Source of the DNA: Candidatus Poribacteria bacterium
Lineage (GTDB): Bacteria > Poribacteria > WGA-4E > UBA9662
DNA: 41,762 bases
Reading direction: 5' to 3'
Assembly (NCBI GenBank): GCA_030748495.1
Contig: JASMLX010000053.1
Coordinates: 1-41,762, forward strand
Part shown: positions 17,947 to 26,653 of the stretch, piece after piece
Layout of the letters: each line of letters opens with the position of its first letter
Position numbering within the stretch: the first letter of the stretch is position 1
Translations under genes and position numbers: made by a program
The notes under the pieces: model-generated
Databases searched by the model: none
What the model was told of the DNA's origin: nothing
The model's input: the letters and a program-made list of their open reading frames with translations, nothing else

Positions 17947-19335
17947 TTATGTTTCGATCTGGTAGCTTTCCAGCTTTCGATATAGTGTCCGAACCCCGAT
18001 CCTCAGCATATCAGCGGCTTTAGCCCGGTTGCCATCGGTCTCTTTCAAGGCTCGAATAATGGCCTCTTTCTCTAGTTCTTCCATCGTCATGCCGACATGA
18101 CCAAACCTCTCTGAATCTAAACTCGAGTGACCATTGGTCGTTTGGGTTGGAATACTAGTTGGAGATTGAAAAAAATCTGTTGAGAGATCGGCCAAAGTGA
18201 TGGTTTCAGAGGTAGACAGAATAACGGCCGTTTCAATCATATTCCTTAATTCCCGCACATTACCGTGCCATTCTTGTTGGATTAGATACTCCATCGCTTC
18301 CAGATTAATATTGGCAATTATTTTCCCGTATCGACGCGAGATCTCCTGCACAAAGTGATTGGCTAACAGTGGAATATCCTCTACTCGCTCTCGCAATGGT
18401 GGCACTCGTAAACGAAAGACATTAATCCGATGAAATAGATCAGCCCGGAACTCTCTGTTATTAACCGCAGTTTCCAGATCTTTATTAGTAGCCGCCAAAA
18501 CCCGCACATCACCCTTGATGGATTGGCTGCCACCAACCCGAGTAAACTCACCTTCTTCCAGTACCCGCAATAGGCGAACTTGAGCTTCCGGTGCCATTTC
18601 ACCGATTTCGTCCAGAAATAGAGTTCCCCCGTCGGACTGTTCAAAGATTCCTATTTTTCTGGCAGTTGCACCGGTAAAGGCTCCCCGCTCATGACCAAAT
18701 AACTCGCTTTCGAGTAGCGTTGGCGTAATGGCACCACAGTTAATTGGTTTGAACTGCTTGTCTTTCCGTCGGCTATGATTGTGAATCGCTTTAGCTATAT
18801 ACTCTTTGCCGACCCCGTTTTCACCTGTAATCAAAACCGTGGCGTCGGTTGGTGCAACGCGCCGTATTAGTTGAAACAGATTGGTCATAGGTTTCGACTG
18901 CCCAATCATATTAGCAAACCCAAATTTCTCGTCTAACTGTTGGCGCAGATTGACATTCTGTAATAACAAGGCCCGCCGTTCGAGTGCACCAGCGGTAGTG
19001 GATCTCAGCACATTCAAATCTATTGGCTTTTGAAGATAGTTAAATGCGCCTGCACTCATCGCTTCAACGGCACTATCGATTGTCCCAAAACCGGTTAGAA
19101 TAATCACTTGCGTATGGGTGTGTTGATTGGAGATATGCTTGAGTAAAGACATGCCGTCCATATCTGGCATTTGTAGATCTGTGATCACCAGGTCAATTCG
19201 CTTTCGCTCTAGAATCTGGATAGCAGCCCGCCCCCCATCGGCGACAAAAAGCTGATGCCCTTCTCGTTTCAGAACTTCGGTGATGGCATCCACACTTGAG
19301 CGATCGTCGTCGACCACCAGAATTTGAGTACTCAC
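17947..19335 (-). CDS. NtrC-family sigma-54-dependent response regulator
   Basis: 462 residues in three domains. The receiver (1-120) has phospho-acceptor Asp53 in VITDLQMPD and Lys103 in LQKPID. The AAA+ domain (about 143-380) has Walker A GENGVGKE (171-178) and the sigma-54 contact GAFTGA (218-223). A Fis-type helix-turn-helix lies at about 425-460 (NRAKAADMLRIGVRTLYRKL). It activates sigma-54 promoters on phosphorylation. The GTG start overlaps the histidine-kinase stop (GTGA), with GGAGGT six bases before it, so the pair is translationally coupled. Targets are not visible. Confidence 0.95.
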   Translation of the reverse strand: MSTQILVVDDDRSSVDAITEVLKREGHQLFVADGGRAAIQILERKRIDLVITDLQMPDMDGMSLLKHISNQHTHTQVIILTGFGTIDSAVEAMSAGAFNYLQKPIDLNVLRSTTAGALERRALLLQNVNLRQQLDEKFGFANMIGQSKPMTNLFQLIRRVAPTDATVLITGENGVGKEYIAKAIHNHSRRKDKQFKPINCGAITPTLLESELFGHERGAFTGATARKIGIFEQSDGGTLFLDEIGEMAPEAQVRLLRVLEEGEFTRVGGSQSIKGDVRVLAATNKDLETAVNNREFRADLFHRINVFRLRVPPLRERVEDIPLLANHFVQEISRRYGKIIANINLEAMEYLIQQEWHGNVRELRNMIETAVILSTSETITLADLSTDFFQSPTSIPTQTTNGHSSLDSERFGHVGMTMEELEKEAIIRALKETDGNRAKAADMLRIGVRTLYRKLESYQIET

Positions 19336-20117
19336 CGACTGACCTCCAAGTCTGTTGGAATGGAAATTATGACTTTGGTTCCTTGTCTGAGCTGACTTTC
19401 AATATTAAGTTGTCCTTGATGTCCTTCAATAATCTGTTTGGCAATCGCCAAACCCACACCGGTTCCTTCATCTTTGGTTGTGAAAAACAGATCGAAAATT
19501 TTATCTTGGTAGATCGGATCAATCCCTTCTCCGGTATCCTCGATCTCGACCTGAACCTGCCTATTTAACGCTCTGGCCCGAACCGTAAGTTTACCGCCAT
19601 TGGGCATGGATTGGTTAGCATTAATTACCAGATTCAGTATCGCCTGCTTAATTTGTGCTGCATCGAGGATAACAGCGGGCAGTTCTGCGATTTGGCAAAC
19701 GACTTCAATCTTCAACTGATTGACTTCAGGAGCGTTGAAATCGATGACCTCTTGCAGAACTTGACCTAGATTAGACCACTCAAAATGGAGTGGTGGTAAA
19801 TTAGCGTAGCGCTGGAAATTAGTTAAGATCTGATCTAATCTTTCAATTTCTATCTGGATTCTTTCGACCCGGTCCAAAGAGGAATCCAAGTCTTTTAACA
19901 AAGGTTGGCTGAGGTCTTCGGCCAAAAGTTGTAGATTTAGAGACATACTATTGAGCGGGTTACGAATCTCATGAATCAGTTTTCTAGTAGTGGGATTTGG
20001 GTCTATGGTAGGTTGATGATCAGACCTGATTTGACTTTTTGGCTTTCTCTTAAACCAAGTAATTCCTAAGCCGATGACAACTAAGGTTGCTACAACAATG
20101 CCTGCCGGTAGTAGCAT
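19332..20117 (-). CDS. sensor histidine kinase, short form
   Basis: 261 residues. One N-terminal transmembrane helix (about 4-21) with almost no periplasmic loop, so it senses within the membrane or cytoplasm or through a partner. HisKA contains KLIHEIRNPLNSM with phospho-accepting His49. The HATPase has an N-box NLVINANQSM (162-171), DTGEGI and GTGVGLAIAK. All catalytic motifs are intact. Co-transcribed with the SPOR protein upstream (3-base gap) and overlapping the regulator downstream. The lack of a sensor domain and the adjacent SPOR membrane protein raise the possibility that the latter supplies the signal. Confidence 0.93.
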   Translation of the reverse strand: MLLPAGIVVATLVVIGLGITWFKRKPKSQIRSDHQPTIDPNPTTRKLIHEIRNPLNSMSLNLQLLAEDLSQPLLKDLDSSLDRVERIQIEIERLDQILTNFQRYANLPPLHFEWSNLGQVLQEVIDFNAPEVNQLKIEVVCQIAELPAVILDAAQIKQAILNLVINANQSMPNGGKLTVRARALNRQVQVEIEDTGEGIDPIYQDKIFDLFFTTKDEGTGVGLAIAKQIIEGHQGQLNIESQLRQGTKVIISIPTDLEVSR

Positions 20118-20120
20118 AGT

Positions 20121-20939
20121 CTAGGGAGAGGATGGCAAAATATAAGGTCGATTTGCTTTAATAGTTGGATAGTTAGCTTTCAAGCGGCGTAAATCTACAA
20201 AGGCCTCCTCTCTCCTTTGATAACCAATGATCTGGACTACATACCATAGGTTTTTACGCTGGATTGACTTAATAACTACACGCTTGCCTTTGCTCGTTCC
20301 TACAGGCATAATTTTCCGTCTAAAAACTTCTGCTCGCTGATCTGATAAAAATGCCCCTAGTACCAGTGTATAGGTCCTCGATTTCAGTTCTAGTAGGGGG
20401 CTGGATTCCTCTATGGTACTACTTTTTGGACCCGAAACTAACGCCTCCACTTCTTGCTCCAGGCCCGCTAACTTTGGTGCTTCAACTGCGGTCAGTAGAG
20501 GTCGTCTATCCTCCTGCCGTACCTTTTCAGTATCATCGGTTTCCATCACTACATCCTGCAGAGAAGGGTTTTCTGTAGTGGAGATATCTGGACCAGCGAT
20601 ATTCGTTTGGCCGGTTTCAACGCCTCGAACCGAGAAAAAGATCACCAGTTCAGCGGCCAATCCAAGCCCGACAACAGCCGTCAGAAACCGACGGAAATAA
20701 ACCATTCCTTGTTCGGCATTTAGTGGGACGTATCTGGCCACATCAATTGTGCTGTAGAGCCACAATAGGGGCAGTAAGAATAGGCTAATTGTAGCGAAAG
20801 GTTCGACTCCCCACAGAAGCAGGAATATCAAAAAGGTTAGGATTAACAGTAAATCCACACCCTGACTGAAGCGACGACCTAGAATTTGACCAATACCAGG
20901 TAGCATTAAAGCGATGATGGTCTCTAACTTGAATTGCAT
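20121..20939 (-). CDS. polytopic membrane protein with C-terminal SPOR-like domain
   Basis: 272 residues from the ATG at 20939 (an adjacent GTG at 20942 is possible). Two to three transmembrane helices lie in the first 115 residues (LLLILTFLIFLLLWG, TISLFLLPLLWLY and LTAVVGLGLAAELVIFF). An acidic linker (about 115-190) follows. The C-terminal 75 residues, from TYTLVLGAFLSDQRAEVF to LWYVVQIIGYQRREEA, fit the SPOR fold, which binds denuded septal peptidoglycan. Only three bases separate it from the histidine-kinase gene, so it may report envelope state to that kinase. Confidence 0.82.
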   Translation of the reverse strand: MQFKLETIIALMLPGIGQILGRRFSQGVDLLLILTFLIFLLLWGVEPFATISLFLLPLLWLYSTIDVARYVPLNAEQGMVYFRRFLTAVVGLGLAAELVIFFSVRGVETGQTNIAGPDISTTENPSLQDVVMETDDTEKVRQEDRRPLLTAVEAPKLAGLEQEVEALVSGPKSSTIEESSPLLELKSRTYTLVLGAFLSDQRAEVFRRKIMPVGTSKGKRVVIKSIQRKNLWYVVQIIGYQRREEAFVDLRRLKANYPTIKANRPYILPSSP

Positions 20940-21068
20940 CACGCCTTTTCTCGGTGGGAGTGGATGTGTGACTATGCCAACGAAAGTTGGTCACATTCCT
21001 TTGTTTGCATCTGGTAAATGCGATAAGGCGGATTGAGAGGCTATAAGTGTAAAACGCCCTAGTTGTAG

Positions 21069-21968
21069 CTAGGTAGTAGTTACACCTCGTCTGTTTAGCA
21101 AATAGACGATTGGTGTAGCGATAAAGACGGAGGAGTAAGTTCCAGCAATGACCCCGACAATTAGAGCCAGAGCGAAGGTGTTGATCTCTTCGCCTACACT
21201 GGAAAAGAAAAAAATGGTTAAAACCACTACAAAGGTTGTTAAGGAGGTGATTAAGGTTCGACTGAGCGATTGGTTGATACTGCGATTAAGAATTTCAGGG
21301 AAAGTGGCACTCTTGAGGAGTCCTTGATTTTCGCGAACGCGGTCAAAAACAACAATAGTATCGTTTAGAGAATAACCGATGATAGTCAGAAAAGCGGCCA
21401 CAGTTGGCAGGTTAATTTCCTTCGTCAACAGCGAAAAAATGCCGAGCGTAATCAGAACGTCGTGGATTAGGGCGGCAATCGCACCTAAGGCAAACTGAAA
21501 ATGAAATCGGAAAGAGATGTAAATCAGCAAAATAACAATCGACCACAGAATAGACCAAAGGGCGGTCCATTTCAAATCTTTACCGACACTAGGGCCAACT
21601 TCATTGATTTCAATGTCCGCCGCATCAACTTGAAATTTCGATTGCAACGCTTGCGCAATTTTCTGACCGCTGCCATCGTCCTGTTTACCGCTGATAGAGA
21701 TGGTAATGCTTTGATCTTCAACTAAGATTTTAGAATTGGAAAATCCGACCGAAGCCAAAGCCGTTTTGACGTTGCTCTCCTGCAGATTAGTTGCTCCGGC
21801 TGGCAACTTAGCCCTAATCTTAACTCCACCGTTAAAATCGATCCCAAAATTTGGTCCTTGATGAAAAACCAGAGAAACCAGGCCCGCTACAATGAAGATA
21901 GTCGAAATCAGGTAACCTGTTTTTCGTTTTCCGACAAAGTCGATGTTTGTGTCCCGTAGTAGTTCCAA
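21069..21968 (-). CDS. secF: protein translocase subunit SecF
   Basis: 299 residues. The N-terminal helix (STIFIVAGLVSLVFHQGP) and the FGIDFNGGVKIRAKLP segment open the first periplasmic domain. Five further helices follow, including LIHDVLITLGIFSLL and the family signature GYSLNDTIVVFDRVREN. C-terminal helices carry RTLITSLTTFVVVL. SecF with SecD uses proton motive force to pull secreted proteins through SecYEG. The start TTG at 21968 has AAGGAG eight bases upstream. It follows secD by 48 bases. All key segments are present. Confidence 0.96.
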   Translation of the reverse strand: MELLRDTNIDFVGKRKTGYLISTIFIVAGLVSLVFHQGPNFGIDFNGGVKIRAKLPAGATNLQESNVKTALASVGFSNSKILVEDQSITISISGKQDDGSGQKIAQALQSKFQVDAADIEINEVGPSVGKDLKWTALWSILWSIVILLIYISFRFHFQFALGAIAALIHDVLITLGIFSLLTKEINLPTVAAFLTIIGYSLNDTIVVFDRVRENQGLLKSATFPEILNRSINQSLSRTLITSLTTFVVVLTIFFFSSVGEEINTFALALIVGVIAGTYSSVFIATPIVYLLNRRGVTTT

Positions 21969-22016
21969 TCAATTCACTCCTTACAAAAGTCGTTTCCCGC
22001 CAAATCCGGTGTTAAG

Positions 22017-24002
22017 TTAGATGCTCAATTTTTCAATCTGACGATTACCGACAAACCATCCGTATAACTCTTTTGTCACTACAATGGCGGTAAAGAAACT
22101 GGCTAAAATACCGATGCTCAAGGTGACGGCAAAACCACGAATCGGCCCGGTACCGAAATTGTACAAAATCAAGGCAACGGCAAAGGTGGTCAGATTCGCA
22201 TCCAAAATTGTCCAAAATGCACGACTATAGCCGTTTTCAATAGCCAACCAAACCGTTTTACCACTACCTTTATTACGACGTAGTTCCTCGCGAATCCGCT
22301 CAAAAATGAGAACATTAGCATCTACCGCCATGCCGATTGTCAACACCAAACCGGCAATGCCAGGTAGGGTTAGAGTGGCGCCAAAACCTGCTAACCCACC
22401 TAATACGATCAACATGTTAAAGGCCAAGGCAGCAATGGCGATTAGCCCTGAAGCACGATAGTAGACCAACATGAACAATAGAACCAACCCCATACCGATT
22501 ACGCCTGCGTTAATACCGTTTTCGATCGATTTTTGCCCCAGTGTCGGACTGGCTGTTCGCTCCTCAGCAATCTGAACCTGAACTGGATAGGCTCCTGACT
22601 TGAGGATATTAGCCAGATAGGTGGCTTCATCAATGGAGAATTTACCCGAAATCTGGGCGTTACCACTGGGAATTGGTTCGTTAATCCGAGGTGCGGATTG
22701 GACTTTGTTATCAAGTATAATCGCCAGAAGTTCTCCGGTATGCTGGGTTGTGACTTCTGCGAAACTCCTCGCTCCCGCACCATCCAATTCCAACGATACG
22801 ACGATCTCAAGTCCTGTTTGCCCGGGACTGGGATAAGCGTTTCGGATCCGGTCACCAGAGACGGAGGCCAATTTTTCGACCACGAACCAGCTTTCATCTT
22901 CGTGGTGCTGACGAACTTCGGTCTCTTCTGGCAATTCAGTAGGATCTGGCTTACTCCCTTTTGGTACAACCCACGGACTATTAGTAGTTGGATTATTTTT
23001 GACAATTTTGAATTCAAGTTGTCCCATCGTCTTCACAATATCTAAGGATTTAGAGGAATCTTTGGCCCCGGGGAGTTCAATGATAATCCGTGATTTCCCC
23101 TCTTCACGACGAATGGAAGGTTCAGCAACACCAAAAGCATCGATCCGGTTTCTAAGAACCGTTAGTACCCTGTCGATAGCTTGATCGCTGTATCGCTCCG
23201 CTTTAGTGATTTCTAGCTTGTAGATCACGATTTTTTCTTTATCGCTCTCATGGTTTTCGACTGAAACAGGACTGGTAAAGAAATCCAGAGACTCAAGAAT
23301 TTCTTCCGCTTTATTCAGATACTTTTGCCGTTCGATTGGCACATTTCGAATCCGACTGGGAATACCGATATGAACCAGTAGTGTTTCGTCCTGCTCCTCG
23401 ACAGTTCTGCAGAGAATTCGAGGCTTGGCAGATCGAAGTTGATTTGGAATAGAAATCCTTTTTTCTTGTAGCAGATCTTTTTTGGATTCCTCAATGTCAA
23501 CTTCAAGTACCAGGTAAACGCCACCTTTTAGGTCTAATCCAAGCTGTAGACGTTCGGCCGGTACTAACCGGCGCATCACTTCGGGCATACTGCCTCGAAG
23601 GTGAAGGCTTCTTAAGATCTGTCCCAGTTCCAGTTGACTTTTGTCTGCCAAAAATTGAACCTTTAATAAATCTTCAGTTTCGTTAACCTGAAAAAGATAA
23701 TCTCCAGTTTCGCCATCCTGTAAGTCGAAGCCAATTTTGTCCAACTGACTTCTCAAAATCTGCTGTAAGATCTCCGTTGCATCTCCAAAGTCAACCCCGG
23801 TAGGATATTTGACATCTTTCAAATCAACCTGAATTGTATTGGCATCGGTCGTCTCAAATTGGGGCAACCTTTTCTGCATCCATAATGGCAGATGACCATA
23901 AAGTGGGTCAAAAAAAGCACCTGGCGTCGGCAGAATATATAACACACTGAATAGAAGCACCAGCAGGATTATGATTAATTTTCCCACACTAAACTGATAC
24001 AT
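22017..24002 (-). CDS. secD: protein translocase subunit SecD
   Basis: 661 residues, slightly longer than the E. coli protein of about 615. An N-terminal helix (about 8-26) precedes the P1 domain, which contains LGLDLKGGVYLVLEVD and RIIIELPGAKD. The C-terminal membrane part has YYRASGLIAIAALAFNMLIV, LPGIAGLVLTIGMAVDANVLI with FERIREELRRN, and ILDANLTTFAVALILYNFGTG; these are the RND-like proton-relay helices. It acts with SecF in the inner membrane. The gene sits 24 bases beyond tRNA-Arg on the same strand and may be co-transcribed with it. Confidence 0.96.
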   Translation of the reverse strand: MYQFSVGKLIIILLVLLFSVLYILPTPGAFFDPLYGHLPLWMQKRLPQFETTDANTIQVDLKDVKYPTGVDFGDATEILQQILRSQLDKIGFDLQDGETGDYLFQVNETEDLLKVQFLADKSQLELGQILRSLHLRGSMPEVMRRLVPAERLQLGLDLKGGVYLVLEVDIEESKKDLLQEKRISIPNQLRSAKPRILCRTVEEQDETLLVHIGIPSRIRNVPIERQKYLNKAEEILESLDFFTSPVSVENHESDKEKIVIYKLEITKAERYSDQAIDRVLTVLRNRIDAFGVAEPSIRREEGKSRIIIELPGAKDSSKSLDIVKTMGQLEFKIVKNNPTTNSPWVVPKGSKPDPTELPEETEVRQHHEDESWFVVEKLASVSGDRIRNAYPSPGQTGLEIVVSLELDGAGARSFAEVTTQHTGELLAIILDNKVQSAPRINEPIPSGNAQISGKFSIDEATYLANILKSGAYPVQVQIAEERTASPTLGQKSIENGINAGVIGMGLVLLFMLVYYRASGLIAIAALAFNMLIVLGGLAGFGATLTLPGIAGLVLTIGMAVDANVLIFERIREELRRNKGSGKTVWLAIENGYSRAFWTILDANLTTFAVALILYNFGTGPIRGFAVTLSIGILASFFTAIVVTKELYGWFVGNRQIEKLSI

Positions 24003-24025
24003 TCACCAACTTCTCCTATAAGGAA

Positions 24026-24098
24026 TACGCCTGGGAGGATTCGAACCCCCGACACGAGGCTTAGGAAGCCCCTGCTCTATCCTCTGAGCTACAGGCGC
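24026..24098 (-). tRNA. tRNA-Arg (CCT)
   Basis: A 73-base cloverleaf. The acceptor GCGCCTG pairs with CAGGCGT (terminal G-T pair), discriminator A. The anticodon stem GGGGC/GCCTC encloses TTCCTAA, anticodon CCT (arginine, codon AGG). The T-arm GGGGG-TTCGAAT-CCTCC is standard. CCA is not encoded. It lies just upstream of secD. Confidence 0.96.
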
Positions 24099-24128
24099 AC
24101 TCTCTCACCATATTTTTACAAACTGCCG

Positions 24129-24158
24129 ATTATACCATAAAGGGTAGCTAAAATTCAA
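24129..24158 (-). promoter_or_regulatory. probable promoter for tRNA-Arg (and secDF)
   Basis: On the minus strand TTGAAT (24158-24153) and an extended -10 TGGTATAAT (TATAAT at 24134-24129) are spaced by 18 bases. The -35 lies inside the last codons of apt. The tRNA begins 30 bases further on. Confidence 0.5.
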
Positions 24159-24660
24159 TCAGGGAGTAGATGTCGTAATCGATAAGGTGCCGTCGACCAT
24201 TGAGAAATGTCAACTCAATTAAAGCGGCAATACTAGCTACTTGCCCTCCTAGTTTTTCGACCAAGTTTACTGTGGCGGTAAGCGTTCCACCAGTTGCAAT
24301 CACGTCATCACAGATGACGACGGACGCTCCTGGCGCAATGGCATCTTGATGAATCGCCAGGGTATTGCTGCCATACTCCAGATCGTAGCTCTCTTCGATG
24401 GTTTTGTAGGGCAGTTTGCCAGATTTGCGTACCGGAACTAAACCAACCCCTAGTTGATAAGCCAGCCCCGCAGCAAAGATAAATCCACGTGCGTCGATAC
24501 CTACCACAACATCGATATTTTGGTCACGATAGTAGTCGGCAAAGGTATCGATTGTTGCCCGGAAAGCTTCAGGCGTACCGAGTAGCGGCGTTATATCTTT
24601 AAAGATAATCCCTTCTTGTGGAAAATCAGGTACGTCGCGAATATATCTTGTGAAGTCCAT
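24148..24660 (-). CDS. apt: adenine phosphoribosyltransferase
   Basis: 170 residues, the usual Apt length. The PRPP-binding loop VVICDDVIATGGTLTA (about 114-129) is intact, as are the N-terminal RDVPDFPQEGIIFKDITPLL and the GIDARGFIFA segment. The enzyme salvages adenine to AMP with PRPP in the cytoplasm. AAGGAG lies 12 bases before the ATG, a long spacing. It follows the NtrC-type regulator by 22 bases and may be co-transcribed with it, although no functional link is apparent. Confidence 0.96.
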   Translation of the reverse strand: MDFTRYIRDVPDFPQEGIIFKDITPLLGTPEAFRATIDTFADYYRDQNIDVVVGIDARGFIFAAGLAYQLGVGLVPVRKSGKLPYKTIEESYDLEYGSNTLAIHQDAIAPGASVVICDDVIATGGTLTATVNLVEKLGGQVASIAALIELTFLNGRRHLIDYDIYSLIEF

Positions 24661-24682
24661 TATGTTGGATAACTCCTTAGAT

Positions 24683-26110
24683 CTACATATTTAATGTTTT
24701 TATTTTTTGCAAGAGTGTCGTTCGGCTAATACCAAGTTGTTTCGCTATTTGGGAATGGTTGTTCCCTAATTCCTGACGAAGGGCTAGAATCAGTTCTCGA
24801 TCCAAAATCTGAATCATCTCTTTGTAGAGCCCATTTTCACCGTGAGGGCCCGACTCATTTTGAAGCATTTGCTTAACCATTTTGGAGAAAACTGAGCCGA
24901 TTTCGGTTTTAGCCGTTTCGAGTGAAACCGTAAAGGTTTGAATCTCCGATGGTAAGTGATCTGGTAAAATTACATCGGAACGAGATATGGCGGCTGCGCT
25001 TTTGACCGCATTTTCGATCTCCCTGACATTGCCAGGCCAAGGATAGGCCTGCAGAATCACCAAACACTCTTCTGAGATGCCACGAAAAGATCGATTTAGC
25101 TCTATACCTGATTGGTTCAAAAAATGTTGTGCCAAGCACGGAATGTCTTCCGGGCGTTCGCGTAGTGGCGGTAAAGTAACTGGTACCCGTTTCAGCCGAT
25201 AATACAGATCCTTTCGGAATAGGCCTGTTTGAACCACTTGTTCCAAGTTTGCATTTGTCGCCGCAATTACCCTAACGTTAATCGGAACGGTATGGGTTCC
25301 ACCGAGCCGGTCAATTTCCCGGTCCTGTAAAGTACGAAGGAGCCGCATTTGCAGGGCTGGACTCATATTACCGATTTCGTCCAGAAAGAGAGTACCACCA
25401 TCAGCTAACTCGAACTTGCCTGATTTCCCCTTTTCCTGAGCTCCTGTAAAGGCACCTGCTTCGTAGCCGAAAAGTTCACTTTCTAGCAGCTCATCTGGTA
25501 AGGCTCCGCAATCAACAGTCACAAAAGGTTGATGCCGTCTAGCACTATTCTCGTGAATGGCTCTAGCCACCAGACCTTTCCCTGTTCCATTCTCACCCTC
25601 GATTAGAACCGTCATTACATTACCCGCCATAATACCGATTAGTTTGTAAACCTCCAGCATTTGTGGACTTTTACCGATCAGATGTGGCTTAGGCTCGGCG
25701 AGTAGGTCTGCTGTCTCCATTGGAAAGACAACAATTTTGTCTCTAGCTTGGTAGAGTTGTGTGGCTCGATCCAAAACCGACTTGACCTGATCCAAGTCAA
25801 TCGGTTTGGGCAGAAAGTCGAAGGCTTGCAAACACATAGACTGAATCGTATTCCCCACACTATCGTAGGCTGACATGACAACAATTTGTGTCTGACTGTG
25901 GCTGACCTTGATCTGCTGAAGTGCCTCTAAACCAGAGATGCCCGGTAATCGAACGTCTAACAATACCAGATCCGGTTTTTGTTCAGCTACCAGTTTTAAT
26001 CCATCCTCGGCATTACTAGCAATCAGGGTTGTATAGCCTTCACCTTGAAGAAACTGCTCAAAAGCCCAACAGATATTAGGGTCATCGTCGACGACGAGTA
26101 TAGTGTCCAC
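24683..26110 (-). CDS. NtrC-family sigma-54-dependent response regulator (second copy)
   Basis: 475 residues. The receiver has phospho-acceptor Asp52 in LLDVRLPG and Lys102 in LPKPIDL. The AAA+ domain has Walker A GENGTGKG (172-179) and sigma-54 contact GAFTGA (219-224). The Fis-type helix-turn-helix closes the protein (NHSQIAKQLGISRTTLLQKI). GTG start at 26110 with a weak upstream site. No kinase gene is adjacent, so it is an orphan regulator here, unlike the paralogue at 17947. The cobalamin riboswitch gene runs divergently from it. Confidence 0.94.
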   Translation of the reverse strand: MDTILVVDDDPNICWAFEQFLQGEGYTTLIASNAEDGLKLVAEQKPDLVLLDVRLPGISGLEALQQIKVSHSQTQIVVMSAYDSVGNTIQSMCLQAFDFLPKPIDLDQVKSVLDRATQLYQARDKIVVFPMETADLLAEPKPHLIGKSPQMLEVYKLIGIMAGNVMTVLIEGENGTGKGLVARAIHENSARRHQPFVTVDCGALPDELLESELFGYEAGAFTGAQEKGKSGKFELADGGTLFLDEIGNMSPALQMRLLRTLQDREIDRLGGTHTVPINVRVIAATNANLEQVVQTGLFRKDLYYRLKRVPVTLPPLRERPEDIPCLAQHFLNQSGIELNRSFRGISEECLVILQAYPWPGNVREIENAVKSAAAISRSDVILPDHLPSEIQTFTVSLETAKTEIGSVFSKMVKQMLQNESGPHGENGLYKEMIQILDRELILALRQELGNNHSQIAKQLGISRTTLLQKIKTLNM

Positions 26111-26243
26111 AATGTAATCTTATCATGAACAGGTAAAAGCTGCCAAAGAAAACTCAAGCCTTAAAAGTTAAGTTATGGATAAGTTTGGTGATTTATGGTA
26201 ACCTAATGAAGTTGAGTGATTCGTCTCACTCAGCGTACTTTCA

Positions 26244-26470
26244 GGCTTTAGGTGCCGATCTGAATCTCAGATTGGAGAATAAGGGAAAGCGGTGAGAATC
26301 CGCTACAGCCCCGCTACTGTGATCAACCTTCAAGCCGGTATTATTGTGTTACCACTGTTCATTTAGAATGGGAAGGCTGATACCGGCGTTAAGATCTATC
26401 ATCAATATGGATGGGTCTTTAGGTTGTCAGTCAGGAGACCTACCTCAAGCCGTTGTAATCGACGACTTTC
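26244..26470 (+). ncRNA. cobalamin riboswitch aptamer
   Basis: The core is nearly textbook: GGGAAAGCGGTGAGAATCCG followed by CTACAGCCCCGCTACTGTGA (26283-26322), a peripheral CCACTG...GGGAAGGC pair (26352-26377), and the B12 box GTCAGGAGACCTACC (26430-26444, consensus GCCAGRAGACCTGCC). It precedes the beta-propeller gene on the same strand. On adenosylcobalamin binding it should shut down expression, here through the terminator at 26589-26629. The outer boundaries are approximate. Confidence 0.95.
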
Positions 26471-26546
26471 GCGGGAAAGTTATGCAACAGCGTTCAGATT
26501 AAATCGCTTTACTCACCAGACCGACATTAGGAATCCGAATTCTGCC

Positions 26547-26580
26547 TGTCAATTAAAACTTAGATCTGTTTTGATTGACA
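26547..26580 (+). promoter_or_regulatory. stem in the riboswitch expression platform, possibly an antiterminator
   Basis: TGTCAAT (26547-26553) pairs with ATTGACA (26574-26580), and AAAAC with GTTTT lies inside. It lies between the B12 box and the terminator; its exact role in switching is not resolved. Confidence 0.4.
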
Positions 26581-26588
26581 ACTTAATG

Positions 26589-26629
26589 GTCCCGTAAGCA
26601 GTTAAACTGCAGAAAGTCGGGACTTTTTT
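26589..26629 (+). terminator. intrinsic terminator of the cobalamin riboswitch
   Basis: GTCCCG (26589-26594) pairs with CGGGAC (26618-26623), an inner GCAGT/ACTGC stem (26598-26610) stacks inside, and six Ts follow (26624-26629). It ends 24 bases before the start codon at 26654, so the switch acts by transcription termination. Confidence 0.85.
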
Positions 26630-26653
26630 ATTACACTATGCGGAGGATTTCTG

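Noticed and set aside
20966..20995. Hairpin with CCAAC/GTTGG upstream of the SPOR gene
   Set aside because: No T-run on the minus strand and no sign of a known regulator site.
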